From: Hydractinia symbiolongicarpus
Taxonomy: Eukaryota; Cnidaria; Hydrozoa; Anthoathecata; Hydractiniidae
DNA length: 64,000 bases
Reading direction: 5' to 3'
Assembly: GCF_029227915.1 (NCBI RefSeq)
Contig: NC_079884.1
Coordinates: 29,452,001-29,516,000, forward strand
The stretch's first letter is position 1, and every line of letters begins with the position of its first letter. Under the pieces are notes generated by a model. The model saw only the letters and a list, made by a program, of their open reading frames with translations, was not told where the DNA came from and did not search any database. The translations under genes and the position numbers were made by a program. Positions 11,526 through 24,010 of this stretch are shown here, in pieces.

Positions 11526-12269
11526 GCGTCACATATTCGTACCAACATGTTATTAGAGATAGTATTCGGATATTAATAGGTTGCATCGCTTTTAACAGTG
11601 AAATGTTTGACTGTGGGACTTAATTGAACTGACTTTGGACTTTGACCTTATAAATGTGATAAGTGAGGCAGTTTGACTACAAGGAATAACATTCTTATTA
11701 ATCTGACATGATTGCTGGAACTCACGATTACACTGGGCGCTGTGGTAGCGTTTTATTTAAAAATTAAGATAAATAAGTCTTTTTTTACTGTGGGACCAAT
11801 CCTAGCTGTTAGTTCGGGCTGAAGAAATAGAGACAGTTTCAGAAACTACATTTCATTGACTTTCTAACGTTGTCAATCTGTTTGAGTTACAACAGTTGCG
11901 TCACATATTCGTACCAACATGTATTTAGCGATAGTATTCGGATATTACTAGGTTGCATCGCTTTTAACAGTGAAACGTTTGACTGTGGGACTTAATTGAT
12001 CTGACTTTGGACTTTGACCTTAAAAATGTGATAAATGAGCCAGTTTGACTACAAGAAATAACATTCTTATTAATCTGACATGATTGCTGGAACTCAGCGA
12101 TTACACTGGGCGCTGTGGTAGCGTTTTATTTAAAAATTAAGATAAATAAGTCTTTTTTACTGAGGGACCAATCCTAGCCGTTAGTTCGCTCTGAAGAAAT
12201 AGGAACAGTTCCAAAGACGACATTTCATTGACTTTCTAGCGGTATAACTCCGTTTGAGTTACAACGGTT
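11526..12269. repeat. Second copy of the 4474-5220 segment
   Basis: It shares ATTAATAGGTTG, GTGAAATGTTTG, TTCGGGCTGAAG and GTTTCAGAAAC with 4474, then an A monomer at 11898. Differences include ATGTTATTAGAG at the normally conserved opening and a one-base loss in ACTCACGATTAC. Confidence 0.8.
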
Positions 12270-13014
12270 GCGTCACATATTCGTACCAACATGTATTTAG
12301 CGATAATATTCGGATATTACTAGGTTGCATTGCTTTTAACAGTGAAACAATTGACTGTGGGACTTAATTGAACTGATTTTGGACTTTGACCTTATAAATG
12401 TAATAAATGAGGCAGTTTGACTACAAGAAGTGACATTCTTATTAATCTGACATGATTGCTGGAACTCAGCGATTACACTGGGCGCTGTGGTAGCGTTTTA
12501 TTTAAAAATTAAGATAAATAAGTCTTTTTTACTGAGGGACCAATCCTAGCCGTTAGTTCGCTCTGAAGAAATAGGAACAGTTCCAAAGACGACATTTCAT
12601 TGACTTTCTAGCGGTATAACTCCGTTTGAGTTACAACGGTTGCGTCACATATTCGTACCAACATGTATTTAGCGATAATATTCGGATATTACTAGGTTGC
12701 ATTGCTTTTAACAGTGAAACAATTGACTGTGGGACTTAATTGAACTGATTTTGGACTTTGACCTTATAAATGTAATAAATGAGCCAGTTTGACTACAAGA
12801 AATAACATTCTTATTAATCTGAGATGATTGCTGGAACTCAGCGATTACACTGGGCGCTGTGGTAGCGTTTTATTTAAAAATTAAGATAAATAAGTCTTTT
12901 TTTACTGAGGGACCAATCCTAGCCGTTAGTTCGCTCTGAAGAAATAGGAACAGTTCCAAAGACAACATTTCATTGACTTTCTAGCGGTATAACTCCGTTT
13001 GAGTTACAACGGTT

Positions 13015-13355
13015 GCGTCACATATTCGTACCAACATGTATTTAGCGATAATATTCGGATATTACTAGGTTGCATTGCTTTTAACAGTGAAACAATTGAC
13101 TGTGGGACATAATTGAACTGATTTCGGACTTTGACCTTATAAATGTGATAAATGAGGAAGTTTGACTACAAGAAGTGACATTCTTCTTAATTTGACATGA
13201 TTACTGGAATTCAGCGATTACATTAGCCTGTGTGGTAGCGCCTTATTTAAAAATTTAGATAAATAAGTCTTTTTTTACTAATAAATAGGAACAGTTTTAA
13301 AGACTACATTTCATTGACTTTCTGGCGGTATCAATCCGTTTGAGTTACAACGGTT
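13015..13355. repeat. D monomer with 32-bp deletion (341 bp), copy 2
   Basis: The junction at 13279/13280 is base-for-base the same as at 11449/11450. Five monomers separate the starts of the two copies (1830 bp), so the variant was copied after it arose. Small differences between copies (ATTTCGGAC, GAGGAAGTTTG here) show some time has passed since. Confidence 0.9.
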
Positions 13356-14846
13356 GCGTCACATATTCGTACCAACATGTATTTAGTGATTTTCTTCCGA
13401 TATTACTAGGTTGCATCGCTTTTAACAGTGAAACAATTGACTGTGGGACTTAATTGAACTGATTTTGGACTTTGACCTTATAAATGTAATAAATAAGCCA
13501 GTTTGACTACAAGAAATAACATTCTTATTAATCTGACATGATTGCTGGAACTCAGCGATTACACTGGGCGCTGTGGTAGCGTTTTAATTAAAAATTAAGA
13601 TAAATAAGTCATTTTTTACTGTGGGACTAATCCTTGCCGTCAGTTCGCGCTGAAGAAATAGAGACAGTTTCAAAAACTACATTTCATTGACTTTCTAACG
13701 GTGTCAAACAGGTTGAGTTACAACGGTTGCGTCACATGTTCGTACCAACATGTATTTAGTGACTTTTTTCCGATATTACTAATTTGTATCGCTTTTAACA
13801 GTGAAACGATTGACTGTGTGACTTAATTGAACTGATTCTGGACTGTGACCTTATAAATGCGATAAATGAGCCAATTGGACTCCAAGGAATAACATTCTTC
13901 TTAATTCGACATGATTGCTGGAATTCAGCGAGTACACTAGGCTCTGTGGAAGCGCTTTATTTAAAAATCTAGATAAATAAATCTTTTTTTACTGTGGGAC
14001 TAATCCTAGCCGTTATCGTGCGCTGAAGAAATAGAGACAGTTTCAAAAACTACATTTCATTGACTTTCTAACGGTGTCAATCCGTTTGAGTTACAACGGT
14101 TGCGTCATATATTCGTACCAACATGTATTTAGTGATTTTTTGCTGATATTACTAAGTTGTATCGCTTTTAACAGTGAAACGATTGACTGTGGGACTTAAT
14201 TGAACTGATTTTGGACTGTGACCTTATAAGTATTATAAGTTAGACAATTGGACTCCAAGAAATAATATTCTTTTTAATTTAACATGATTGTGGGAACTCA
14301 GTGATTACACTGGGCTCTGTGGTAGCGCTTTATTTAAAAATTAAGATAAATCAGTCATTTTTACTGTGGGACCAATCCTAGCCGTTAGCGAGCGCTGAAG
14401 ATATAGAGACAGTTTCAAAAATTCCATTTCATTGACTTTCTAACAGTGTCAATCTGTTTGAGTTACAACGGTTGCGTCACATATTCGTACCAACATGTAT
14501 TTAGCGATAGTATTCGGATATTACTAGGTTGCATCGCTTTTAACAGTGAAACGTTTGACTGTGGGACTTAATTGAACTGACTTTGGACTTTGACCTTATA
14601 AATGTGATAAATGAGACAGTTTGACTACAAGAAATAACATTCTTATTAATCTGACATAATTGCTGGAACTCAGCGATTACACTGGGCGCTGCGGTAGCGT
14701 TTTATTTAAAAATTAGGATAAATAAGTCTTTTTTTACTGTGAAACCAATCTTGGCCGTTAGCACGCGCTGAAAAAATAGGAACAGTTTCAAAGACTACAT
14801 TTCATTGACTTTCTAGCGGTTTAAATCCGTTTGAGTTGCAACCGCT

Positions 14847-17082
14847 GCGTCACATATTCGTACCAACATGTATTTAGCGATAGTATTCGGATATTCCTAG
14901 ATTGCATCGCTTTTAACAGTGAAACGATTGACTGTGGGACTTAATTGAACTGATTTTGGACTTTGTCCTGATAAATGGGATAAATGAGCCAGTTTGACTA
15001 AAAGAAATAACATTCTTCATAATTTGACATGATTGCTGGAACTCAGCGATTACACTGGGCGCTGTGGTAGCGCTTTTTTAAAAAATTAAGATAAATAAGT
15101 CATTTTTTACTGTGGGAGTAATCCTTGCCGTTAGTTCGCGCTGAAGAAATAGAGACAGTTTCAAAAACTACATTTCATTGACTTCTTGGCGGTATCAATC
15201 CATTTCAATTACAACGGTTGCGTCACATATTCGTACCAACATGTATTTAGTAATATCTCTCCGATATTACTAAGTTGTATCGCTTTTAACAGTGAAACGA
15301 TTGACTGTGGGACTTAATTGAACTGGTTCTGGACTGTGACCTGATAAATGTGATAAATGAGACAATTGGACTCCAACAAATAACATTCTTCTTTATTTGA
15401 CATAATTGCCGGAACTCAGCGATTACACTGGGCGCTGTGGTAGGGCTTCATTTAAAAATTTAGATAAATGAGTCATCATTTACTGTGGGACCAACCCTAG
15501 CAGTTATCGCGCGCTGAAAAAATAGCGACTGATTCAAAAACTACATTTCACTGACTTTCTAACGGTGTCAGTCCGTTTGAGTTACAACGGTTGGGGGACA
15601 TATTCGTACCAACATGTATTTAGTGATTTTTTGCCGATATTACTAAGTTGTATCGCTTTTAACAGTGAAACGATTGACTGTGGGACTTAATTGAACTGAT
15701 TTTGGACTGTGACCTTATAAGTATTATAAGTTAGACAATTGGACTCCAAGAAATAAAATTCTTTTTATTTTAACATGATTGTGGGAACTCAGTGATTACA
15801 CTGGGCTCTGTGGTAGCGCTTTATTTAAAAATTAAGATAAATCAGTCATTTTTACTGTGGGACCAATCCTAGCCGTTAGCGAGCGCTGAAGATATAGAGA
15901 CAGTTTCAAAAATTCCATTTCGATGACTTTCTAACAGTGTCAATCCGTTTGAGTTACAACGGTTGCGTCACATATTCGTACCAACATGTATTTAGCGATA
16001 GTATTCGGATATTACTAGGTTGCATCGCTTTTAACAGTGAAACGATTGACTGTGGGACTTAATTGAACTGATTTTGGACTTTGTCCTGATAAATGGGATA
16101 AATGAGCCAGTTTGACTAAAAGAAATAACATTCTTCATAATTTGACATGATTGCTGGAACTCAGCGATTACACTGGGCGCTGTGGTAGCGCTTTATTAAA
16201 AAATTAAGATAAATAAGTCATTTTTTACTGTGGGAGTAATCCTTGCCGTTAGTTCGCGCTGAAGAAATAGAGACAGTTTCAAAAACTACATTTCATTGAC
16301 TTCTTGGCGGTATCAATCCATTTCAATTACAACGGTTGCGTCACATATTCGTACCAACATGTATTTAGTGATATCTCTCCGATATTACTAAGTTGTATCG
16401 CTTTTAACAGTGAAACGATTGACTGTGGGACTTAATTGAACTGGTTCTGGACTGTGACCTGATAAATGTGATAAATGAGACAATTGGACTCCAAGAAATA
16501 ACATTCTTCTTAATTTGACATAATTGCCGGAACTCAGCAATTACACTGGGCGCTGTGGTAGGGCTTCATTTAAAAATTTAGATAAATGAGTCATCATTTA
16601 CTGTGGGACCAACCCTAGCAGTTATCGCGCGCTGAAGAAATATCGACAGATTCAAAAACTACATTTCACTGACTTTCTAACGGTGTCAGTCCGTTTGAGT
16701 TACAACGGTTGGGGGACATATTCGTACCAACATGTATTTAGTGATTTTTTGCCGATATTACTAAGTTGTATCGCTTTTAACAGTGAAACGATTGACTGTG
16801 GGACTTAATTGAACTGATTTTGGACTGTGACCTTATAAGTATTATAAGTTAGACAATTGGACTCCAAGAAATAACATTCTTTTTAATTTAACATGATTGT
16901 GGGAACTCAGTGATTACACTGGGCTCTGTGGTAGCGCTTTATTTAAAAATTAAGATAAATCAGTCATTTTTACTGTGGGACCAATCCTAGCCGTTAGCGA
17001 GCGCTGAAGATATAGAGACAGTTTCAAAAATTCCATTTCATTGACTTTCTAACAGTGTCAATCCGTTTGAGTTACAACGGTT
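14847..17082. repeat. R-T-P trimer higher-order repeat, two rounds
   Basis: Two consecutive units of 1118 bp: 14847-15964 (R 14847, T 15220, P 15593) and 15965-17082 (R 15965, T 16338, P 16711). T and P correspond closely, sharing ATATCTCTCCG in T and the unusual opening GGTTGGGGGACATATTCG in P. The second R has a regular GATAGTATTCGGATATTACT opening where the first has ATATTCCTAGATTG, so its first ~50 bp came from another type. Confidence 0.85.
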
Positions 17083-18201
17083 GCGTCACATATTCGTACC
17101 AACATGTATTTAGCGATAGTATTCGGATATTACTAGGTTGCATCGCTTTTAACAGTGAAACGTTTGACTGTGGGACTTAATTGAACTGACTTTGGACTTT
17201 GACCTTATAAATGTGATAAATGAGACAGTTTGACTACAAGAAATAACATTCTTATTAATCTGACATAATTGCTGGAACTCAGCGATTACACTGGGCGCTG
17301 CGGTAGCGTTTTATTTAAAAATTAGGATAAATAAGTCTTTTTTTACTGTGAAACCAATCTTGGCCGTTATCGCGCGCTGAAGAAATAGCGACAGATTCAA
17401 AAACTACATTTCACTGACTTTCTAACGGTGTCAGTCCGTTTGAGTTACAACGGTTGGGGAACATATTCGTACCAACATGTATTTAGCGATATTTTTCTGA
17501 TATTACTAGGTTGCATCGCTTTTAACAGTGAAACGTTTGACTGTGGGACTTAATTGAACTGACTTTGGACTTTGACCTTATAAATGTGATAAATGAGACA
17601 GTTTGACTACAAGAAATAACATTCTTATTAATCTGACATAATTGCTGGAACTCAGCGATTACACTGGGCGCTGCGGTAGCGTTTTATTTAAAAATTAGGA
17701 TAAATAAGTCTTTTTTTACTGTGAAACCAATCTTGGCCGTTAGCACGCGCTGAACAAATAGGAACAGTTTCAAAGACTACATTTCATTGACTTTCTAGCG
17801 GTTTAAATCCGTTTGAGTTACAACCGTTGCGTCACATATTCGTACCAACATGTATTTAGCGATAGTATTCGGATATTCCTAGATTGCATCGCTTTTAACA
17901 GTGAAACGATTGACTGTGGGACTTAATTGAACTGATTTTGGACTTTGTCCTGATAAATGGGATAAATGAGCCAGTTTGACTAAAAGAAATAACATTCTTC
18001 ATAATTTGACATGATTGCTGGAACTCAGCGATTACACTGGGCGCTGTGGTAGCGCTTTATTAAAAAATTAAGATAAATAAGTCATATTTTACTGTGGGAG
18101 TAATCCTTGCCGTTAGTTCGCGCTGAAGAAATAGAGACAGTTTCAAAAACTACATTTCATTGACTTCTTGGCGGTATCAATCCATTTCAATTACAACGGT
18201 T

Positions 18202-18507
18202 GCGTCACATATTCGTACCAACATGTATTTAGTGATATCTCTCCGATATTACTAAGTTCTATCGCTTTTAACAGTGAAACGATTGACTGTGGGACTTAAT
18301 TGAACTGGTTCTGGACTGTGACCTGATAAATGTGATATTACACTGGGCGCTGTGGTAGGGCTTCATTTAAAAATTTAGATAAATGAGTCATCATTTACTG
18401 TGGGACCAACCCTAGCAGTTATCGCGCGCTGAAGAAATAGCGACAGATTCAAAAACTACATTTCACTGACTTTCTAACGGTGTCAGTCCGTTTGAGTTAC
18501 AACGGTT
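18202..18507. repeat. T monomer with 67-bp deletion (306 bp)
   Basis: At 18337/18338 the text reads AAATGTGATATTACACTGGG. Full T monomers (for example 16338) have 67 further bases between AAATGTGATA and TTACACTGGG, covering the GACAATTGGACTCC and ACATTCTTC stretches. One base (A) is ambiguous at the junction. It is the shortest monomer in the window and I saw no second copy. Confidence 0.9.
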
Positions 18508-18619
18508 GGGGGACATATTCGTACCAACATGTATTTAGCGATATTTTTCTGATATTACTAGGTTGCATCGCTTTTAACAGTGAAACGTTTGACTGTGGGA
18601 CTTAATTGAACTGACTTTG

Positions 18620-18673
18620 GACTTTGACCTTATAAATGTGATAAATGACTTTGACCTTATAAATGTGATAAAT
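18620..18673. repeat. 27-bp tandem duplication, copy 1
   Basis: The unit at 18620-18646, beginning GACTTTGACC and ending GATAAAT, is repeated exactly at 18647-18673. The host monomer (18508) has a Q right half and lost one base in GACAAATTGC, giving 399 bp. The monomer at 20799 has the same combination. Confidence 0.93.
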
Positions 18674-19391
18674 GAGACAGTTTGACTACAAGAAATAACA
18701 TTCTTATTAATCTGACAAATTGCTGGAACTCAGCGATTACACTGGGCGCTGCGGTAGCGTTTTATTTAAAAATTAGGATAAATAAGTCTTCTTTTACGCT
18801 GGGACCAATCCTGGCGGTTAGCACGCGCTGAACAAATAGGAACAGTTTCAAAAACTACATTTCATTGACTTTCTAGCGGTTTAAATCCGTTTGAGTTACA
18901 ACCGTTGCGTCACATATTCGTACCAACATGTATTTAGTGATAGTATTCGGATATTCCTAGGTTGCATTGCTTTTAACAGTGAAACGATTGACTGTGGGAC
19001 TTTATTGAACTGATTTTGGACTTTGTCCTGATAAATGGGATAAATGAGCCAGTTTGACTAAAAGAAATAACATTCTTCATAATTTGACATGATTGCTGGA
19101 ACTCAGCGATTACACTGGGCGCTGTGGTAGCGCTTTATTAAAAAATTAAGATAAATATGTCATTTTTTACTGTGGGACGAATCCTTGCCGTTAGTTCGCG
19201 CTGAAGAAATAGAGACAGTTTCAAAAACTACATTTCATTGACTTCCTGGCGGTATCAATCCATTTGAATTACAACGGTTGCGTCACATATTCGTACCAAC
19301 ATGTATTTAGTGATATCTTTCCGATATTACTAAGTTGTATCGCTTTTAACAGTGAAACGATTGACTGTGGGACTTAATTAAACTGGTTCTG

Positions 19392-19445
19392 GACTGTGAC
19401 CTGATAAATGTGATAAATGACTTTGACCTTATAAATGTGATAAAT
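19392..19445. repeat. 27-bp duplication, copy 2, with hybrid first unit
   Basis: The first unit (19392-19418) is T-type (GACTGTGACCTGATAAATG). The second (19419-19445) is the standard GACTTTGACCTTATAAATG. The boundary between the units is therefore also the boundary between a T left half and a donor carrying the duplication. The host monomer (19280, 400 bp) has a U right half. Confidence 0.9.
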
Positions 19446-20910
19446 GAGGCAGTTTGACTACAAGAAATAACATTCTTATTAATCTGACATGATTGCTGGA
19501 ACTCAGCGATTACACTGGGCGCTGTGGTAGCGCTTCATTTAAAAATTTAAATAAATAATTTATTCTTCATTGTGGGACAAATTTTAGCCGTTATCGCGCG
19601 CTAAAGAAATAGAGACAGTTTCAAAAACTACATTTCATTGACTTTCAAACAGTGTCAATCCGTTTGAGTTACAACGGTTGCGTTATATATTCAAACCAAC
19701 ATGTATTCAGTGATCTTTTGCCGATATTACTAAGTTGTATCGCTTTTAACAGTGAAACGATTGACTGTGGGACTTAATTGAACTGGTTCTGGACTGTGAC
19801 CTGATAAATGTGATAAATGAGACAATTGGACTCCAAGAAACAACATTCTTCTTAATTTGGCATAATTGCCGGAACTCAGCGATTACACAGGGCGCTGTGG
19901 TAGCGCTTCATTTAAAAATTTAGATAAAAGAGTCATCATTTACTGTGGGACCAACCCTAGCCGTTATCGCGCGCTGAAGAAATAGCGACAGATTCAAAAA
20001 CTACATTTCACTGACTTCTTGGCGGTATCAATCCATTTGAATTACAACGGTTGCGTCACATATTTGTACCAACATGTATTTAGTGATATCTTTCCGATAT
20101 TACTAAGTTATATCGCTTTCAACAGTGAAACGATTGACTGCGGAACTTAATTGAGCTAATTTGGGACTCTGACCTTATAAATGTGATAAGTGAGCCAACT
20201 GGACTCCAAGAAATAACATTCTTCTTAATTTGACATGATTGCCGGAACTCAGCGATTACACTGGGCGCTGTGGTAGCGCTTCATTTAAAAATTTAAATAA
20301 ATAATTTATTCTTCATTGTGGGACCAATCCTAGCCGTTATCGCGCGCTAAAGAAATAGAGACAGTTTCAAAAACTACATTTCATTGACTTTCTAACGGTG
20401 TCAATCCGTTTGAGTTACAACGGTTGCGTCATATATTCGTACCAACATGTATTTAGTGATCTTTTGCCGATATTACTAAGTTGTATCGCTTTTAACAGTG
20501 AAACGATTGACTGTGGGACTTAATTGAACTGGTTCTGGACTGTGACCTGATAAATGTGATAAATGAGACAATTGGACTCCACGAAATAACATTCTTCTTA
20601 ATTTGACATAATTGCCGGAACTCAGCGATTACACTGGGCGCTGTGGTAGCGCTTCATTTAAAAATTTAGATAAATGAGTCATCATTTACTGTGGGACCAA
20701 CCCTAGCCGTTATCGCGCGCTGAAGAAATAGCGACAGATTCAAAAACTACATTTCACTGACTTTCTAATTGTGTCAGTCCGTTTGAGTTACAACGGTTGG
20801 GGGACATATTCGTACCAACATGTATTTAGCGATATTTTTCTGATATTACTAGGTTGCATGGCTTTTAACAGTGAAACGTTTGACTGTGGGACTTAATTGA
20901 ACTGACTTTG

Positions 20911-20964
20911 GACTTTGACCTTATAAATGTGATAAATGACTTTGACCTTATAAATGTGATAAAT
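20911..20964. repeat. 27-bp tandem duplication, copy 3
   Basis: Units 20911-20937 and 20938-20964 are identical. Host 20799 resembles 18508, including GACAAATTGCTGG, the Q right half and the 399-bp length. These two are sister copies 2291 bp apart. Confidence 0.93.
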
Positions 20965-22055
20965 GAGACAGTTTGACTACAAGAAATAACATTCTTATTA
21001 ATCTGACAAATTGCTGGAACTCAGCGATTACACTGGGCGCTGCGGTAGCGTTTTATTTAAAAATTAGGATAAATAAGTCTTTTTTTACGGTGGGACCAAT
21101 CCTGGCGGTTAGCACGCGCTGAACAAATAGGAACAGTTTCAAAGACTACATTTCATTGACTTTCTAGCGGTTTAAATCCGTTTGAGTTACAACCGTTGCG
21201 TCACATATTCGTACCAACATGTATTTAACGATAGTATTCGGATATTCCTAGGTTGCATCGCTTTTAACAGTAAAACGATTGACTGTGGGACTTAATTGAG
21301 CTAATTTTGGACTTTGTCCTGATAAATGGGATAACTGAGCCAGTTTGACTAAAAGAAATAACATTCTTCATAATTTGACATGATTGCTGGAACTCAGCGA
21401 TTACACTGGGCGCTGTGGTAGCGCTTAATTAAAAAATTAAGATAAATGAGTCATCATTTACTGTGGGACCAACCCTAGCCGTTATCGCGCGCTGAAAAAA
21501 TAGCGACAGATTCAAAAACTACATTTCACTGACTTTCTAACGGTGTCAGTCCGTTTGAGTTACAACGGTTGCGTCACATATTCGTACCAACATGTATTTA
21601 GTGATATCTTTCCAATATTACTAAGTTGTATCGCTTTTAACAGTGAATCGATTGACTGTGGGACTTAATTAAACTGGTTCTGGACTGTGACCTGATAAAT
21701 GTGATAAATGAGACAATTGGACTCTTAGAAATAACATTCTTCTTAATTTAACATAATTGCCGGAACTCAGCGATTACACTGGGCGCTGTGGTAGCGCTTC
21801 ATTTAAAAATTTAGATAAATGGGTCATCATTTACTGTGGGACCAACCCTAGCCGTTATCGCGCGCTGAAGAAATAGCGACAGATTCAAAAACTACATTTC
21901 ACTGACTTTCTAACGGTGTCAGTCCGTTTGAGTTACAACGGTTGGGGGACATATTCGTACGAACATGTATTTAGCGATATTTTTCTGATATTACTAGGTT
22001 GCATCGCTTTTAACAGTGAAACGTTTGACTGTGGGACTTAATTGAACTGACTTTG

Positions 22056-22109
22056 GACTTTGACCTTATAAATGTGATAAATGACTTTGACCTTATAAAT
22101 GTGATAAAT
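22056..22109. repeat. 27-bp tandem duplication, copy 4
   Basis: Units 22056-22082 and 22083-22109 are identical. Host 21944 (400 bp) has the GGGGGACAT opening and a U right half, as in 23845. It starts the first five-monomer unit. Confidence 0.93.
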
Positions 22110-22482
22110 GAGGCAGTTTGACTACAAGAAATAACATTCTTATTAATCTGACATGATTGCCGGAACTCAGCGATTACACTGGGCGCTGTGGTAGCGCTTC
22201 ATTTAAAAATTTAAATAAATAATTTATTCTTCATTGTGGGACAAATCCTAGCCGTTATCGCGCGCTAAAGAAATAGAGACAGTTTCAAAAACTACATTTC
22301 ATTGACTTTCTAACGGTGTCAATCCGTTTGAGTTACAACGGTTGCGTTATATATTCGTACCAACATGTATTTAGTGATCTTTTGCCGATATTACTAAGTT
22401 GTATCGCTTTTAACAGTGAAACGATTGACTGTGGGACTTAATTGAACTGGTTCTGGACTGTGACCTGAAAAATGTGATAAAT

Positions 22483-22518
22483 GTTACTTCTTGGAGTCCA
22501 ATGACTCCAAGAAATAAC
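22483..22518. repeat. Small inverted duplication forming a 16-bp hairpin
   Basis: The left arm 22483-22498 (ending CTTGGAGTC) is the reverse complement of 22503-22518 (starting GACTCCAAG) with one mismatch (C opposite A), around the 4-base loop CAAT. Related T monomers have GAGACAATTGGACTCCAAG here with no left arm. The event replaced GAGACAATTG with an inverted copy of the following stretch and added 10 bp (383-bp monomer). The mismatch implies a template reading AAGAAGTAAC, a variant seen elsewhere in the array (near 33349). It is the only reverse-orientation satellite sequence I found in the window. Confidence 0.88.
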
Positions 22519-23956
22519 ATTCTTCTTAATTTGACATAATTGCCGGAACTCAGCGATTACACTGGGCGCTGTGGTAGCGCTTCATTTAAAAATTTAGATA
22601 AATGAGTCATCATTTACTGTGGGACCAACCCTAGCCGTTATCGCGCGCTGAAAAAATAGCGACAGATTCAAAAACTACATTTCACTGACTTTCTAACGGT
22701 GTCAGTCCGTTTGAGTTACAACGGTTGGGGGACATATTCGTACCAACATGTATTTCGCGATACTTTTCTCATATTACTAGGTTGCATCGCTTTTAACAGT
22801 GAAACGATTGACTGTGGGACTTAATTGAACTGATTTTGGACTGCGACCTTGTAAGTATTATAAGTTAGACAATTGGACTCCAGGAAATAAAATTCTTTTT
22901 AATTTAACAGGATTGTGGGAACTCAGTGATTACACTGGGCGCTGTGGTAGCGCTTTCTTTAAAAATTAAGATAAATCAGTCATTTTTACTGTGAGACCAA
23001 TCCTAGCCGTTAGCGCGCGCTGAAGATATAGAGACAGTTTTAAAAACTCCATTTCATTGACTTTCTAACAGTATCAATCCGTTTGAGTTACAACGGTTGC
23101 GTCACATATTCGTACCAACATGTATTTAGCGATAGTATTCGGATATTCCTAGGTTGCATCGCTTTTAACAGTGAAACGATTGACTGTGGGACTTAATTGA
23201 ACTGATTTTGGACTTTGTCCTTATAAATGGGATAAATGAGCTAGTTTGACTAAAATAAATAACATTCTTCATAATTTGACATGATTGCTGGAACTCAGCG
23301 ATTACACTGGGCGCTGTGGTAGCGCTTTATTAAAAAATTAAGATAAATAAGTCATTTTTTACTGTGGGACTAATCCCTGCCGTCAGTTCGCGCTGAAGAA
23401 ATAGAGAGAGTTTCAAAAACTACATTTCATTGACTTCTTGGCGGTATCAATCCATTTGAATTACAACGGTTGTGTCACATATTTGTACCAACATGTATTT
23501 AGTGATATCTTTCCGATATTACTAAGTTATATCGCTTTTAACAGTGAAACGATTGACTGTGGGACTTAATTGAACTGGTTCTGGACTGTGACCTGATAAA
23601 TGTGATAAATGAGACAATTGGACTCCAAGAAATATCATTCTTCTTAATTTGACATAATTGCCGGAACTCAGCGATTACACAGGGCGCTGTGGTAGCGCTT
23701 CATTTAAAAATTTAGATAAATGAGTCATCATTTACTGTGGGACCAACCCTAGCCGTTATCGCGCGCTGAAGAAATAGCGACAGATTCAAAAACTACATTT
23801 CACTGACTTTCTAACGGTGTCAGTCCGTTTGAGTTACAACGGTTGGGGGACATATTCGTACCAACATGTATTTAGCGATATTTTTCTGATATTACTAGGT
23901 TGCATCGCTTTTAACAGTGAAACGTTTGACTGTGGGACTTAATTGAACTGACTTTG

Positions 23957-24010
23957 GACTTTGACCTTATAAATGTGATAAATGACTTTGACCTTATAAA
24001 TGTGATAAAT
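23957..24010. repeat. 27-bp tandem duplication, copy 5
   Basis: Units 23957-23983 and 23984-24010 are identical. Host 23845 (400 bp) corresponds to 21944 and starts the second five-monomer unit. Confidence 0.93.

Larger units (their letters stand above)
4474..13728. repeat. Block II: mixed A, B, D and related monomers
   Basis: Starts: 4474, 4848, 5221, 5593, 5966, 6339, 6712, 7085, 7457, 7830, 8203, 8576, 8949, 9320, 9693, 10066, 10439, 10812, 11185, 11526, 11898, 12270, 12642, 13015, 13356. A new D type (5966, 6712, 7830, 9693, 11185, 13015) has GATTACATTAGCCTGTGTGG, TCCTGTCCGTTAG, GCACTGAATAAATAGG and tail GGCGGTATCAATCCG. It is usually followed by a monomer opening GTGATTTTCTTCCG. Long-range order is visible: 5221-5593-5966 (B, A with AAACTAAG, D) recurs at 8949-9320-9693, offset about 3727 bp (ten monomers). 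The D-then-GATTTTCTTCCG pair recurs at 5966, 6712, 7830, 9693 and 13015. Confidence 0.85.
13729..18507. repeat. Block III: P, Q, R and T monomers
   Basis: Starts: 13729, 14102 P, 14474 Q, 14847 R, 15220 T, 15593 P, 15965 R, 16338 T, 16711 P, 17083 Q/T chimera, 17456 Q, 17829 R, 18202 T (deleted). P has GTATTATAAGTTAGAC and GCGAGCGCTGAAG. Q has CTGCGGTAGCG and AAACCAATCTTGGCCG with tail GCGGTTTAAATCCG. R has CTTTGTCCTGATAAATGGG and CTTCATAATTTGAC. T has CTGGTTCTGGACTG, GAGTCATCATTTACTG and CCAACCCTAGCAG. The Q-R-T run at 14474-15220 recurs at 17456-18202, offset 2982 bp (eight monomers). Block III is more divergent from Block I than Block II is. Confidence 0.85.
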
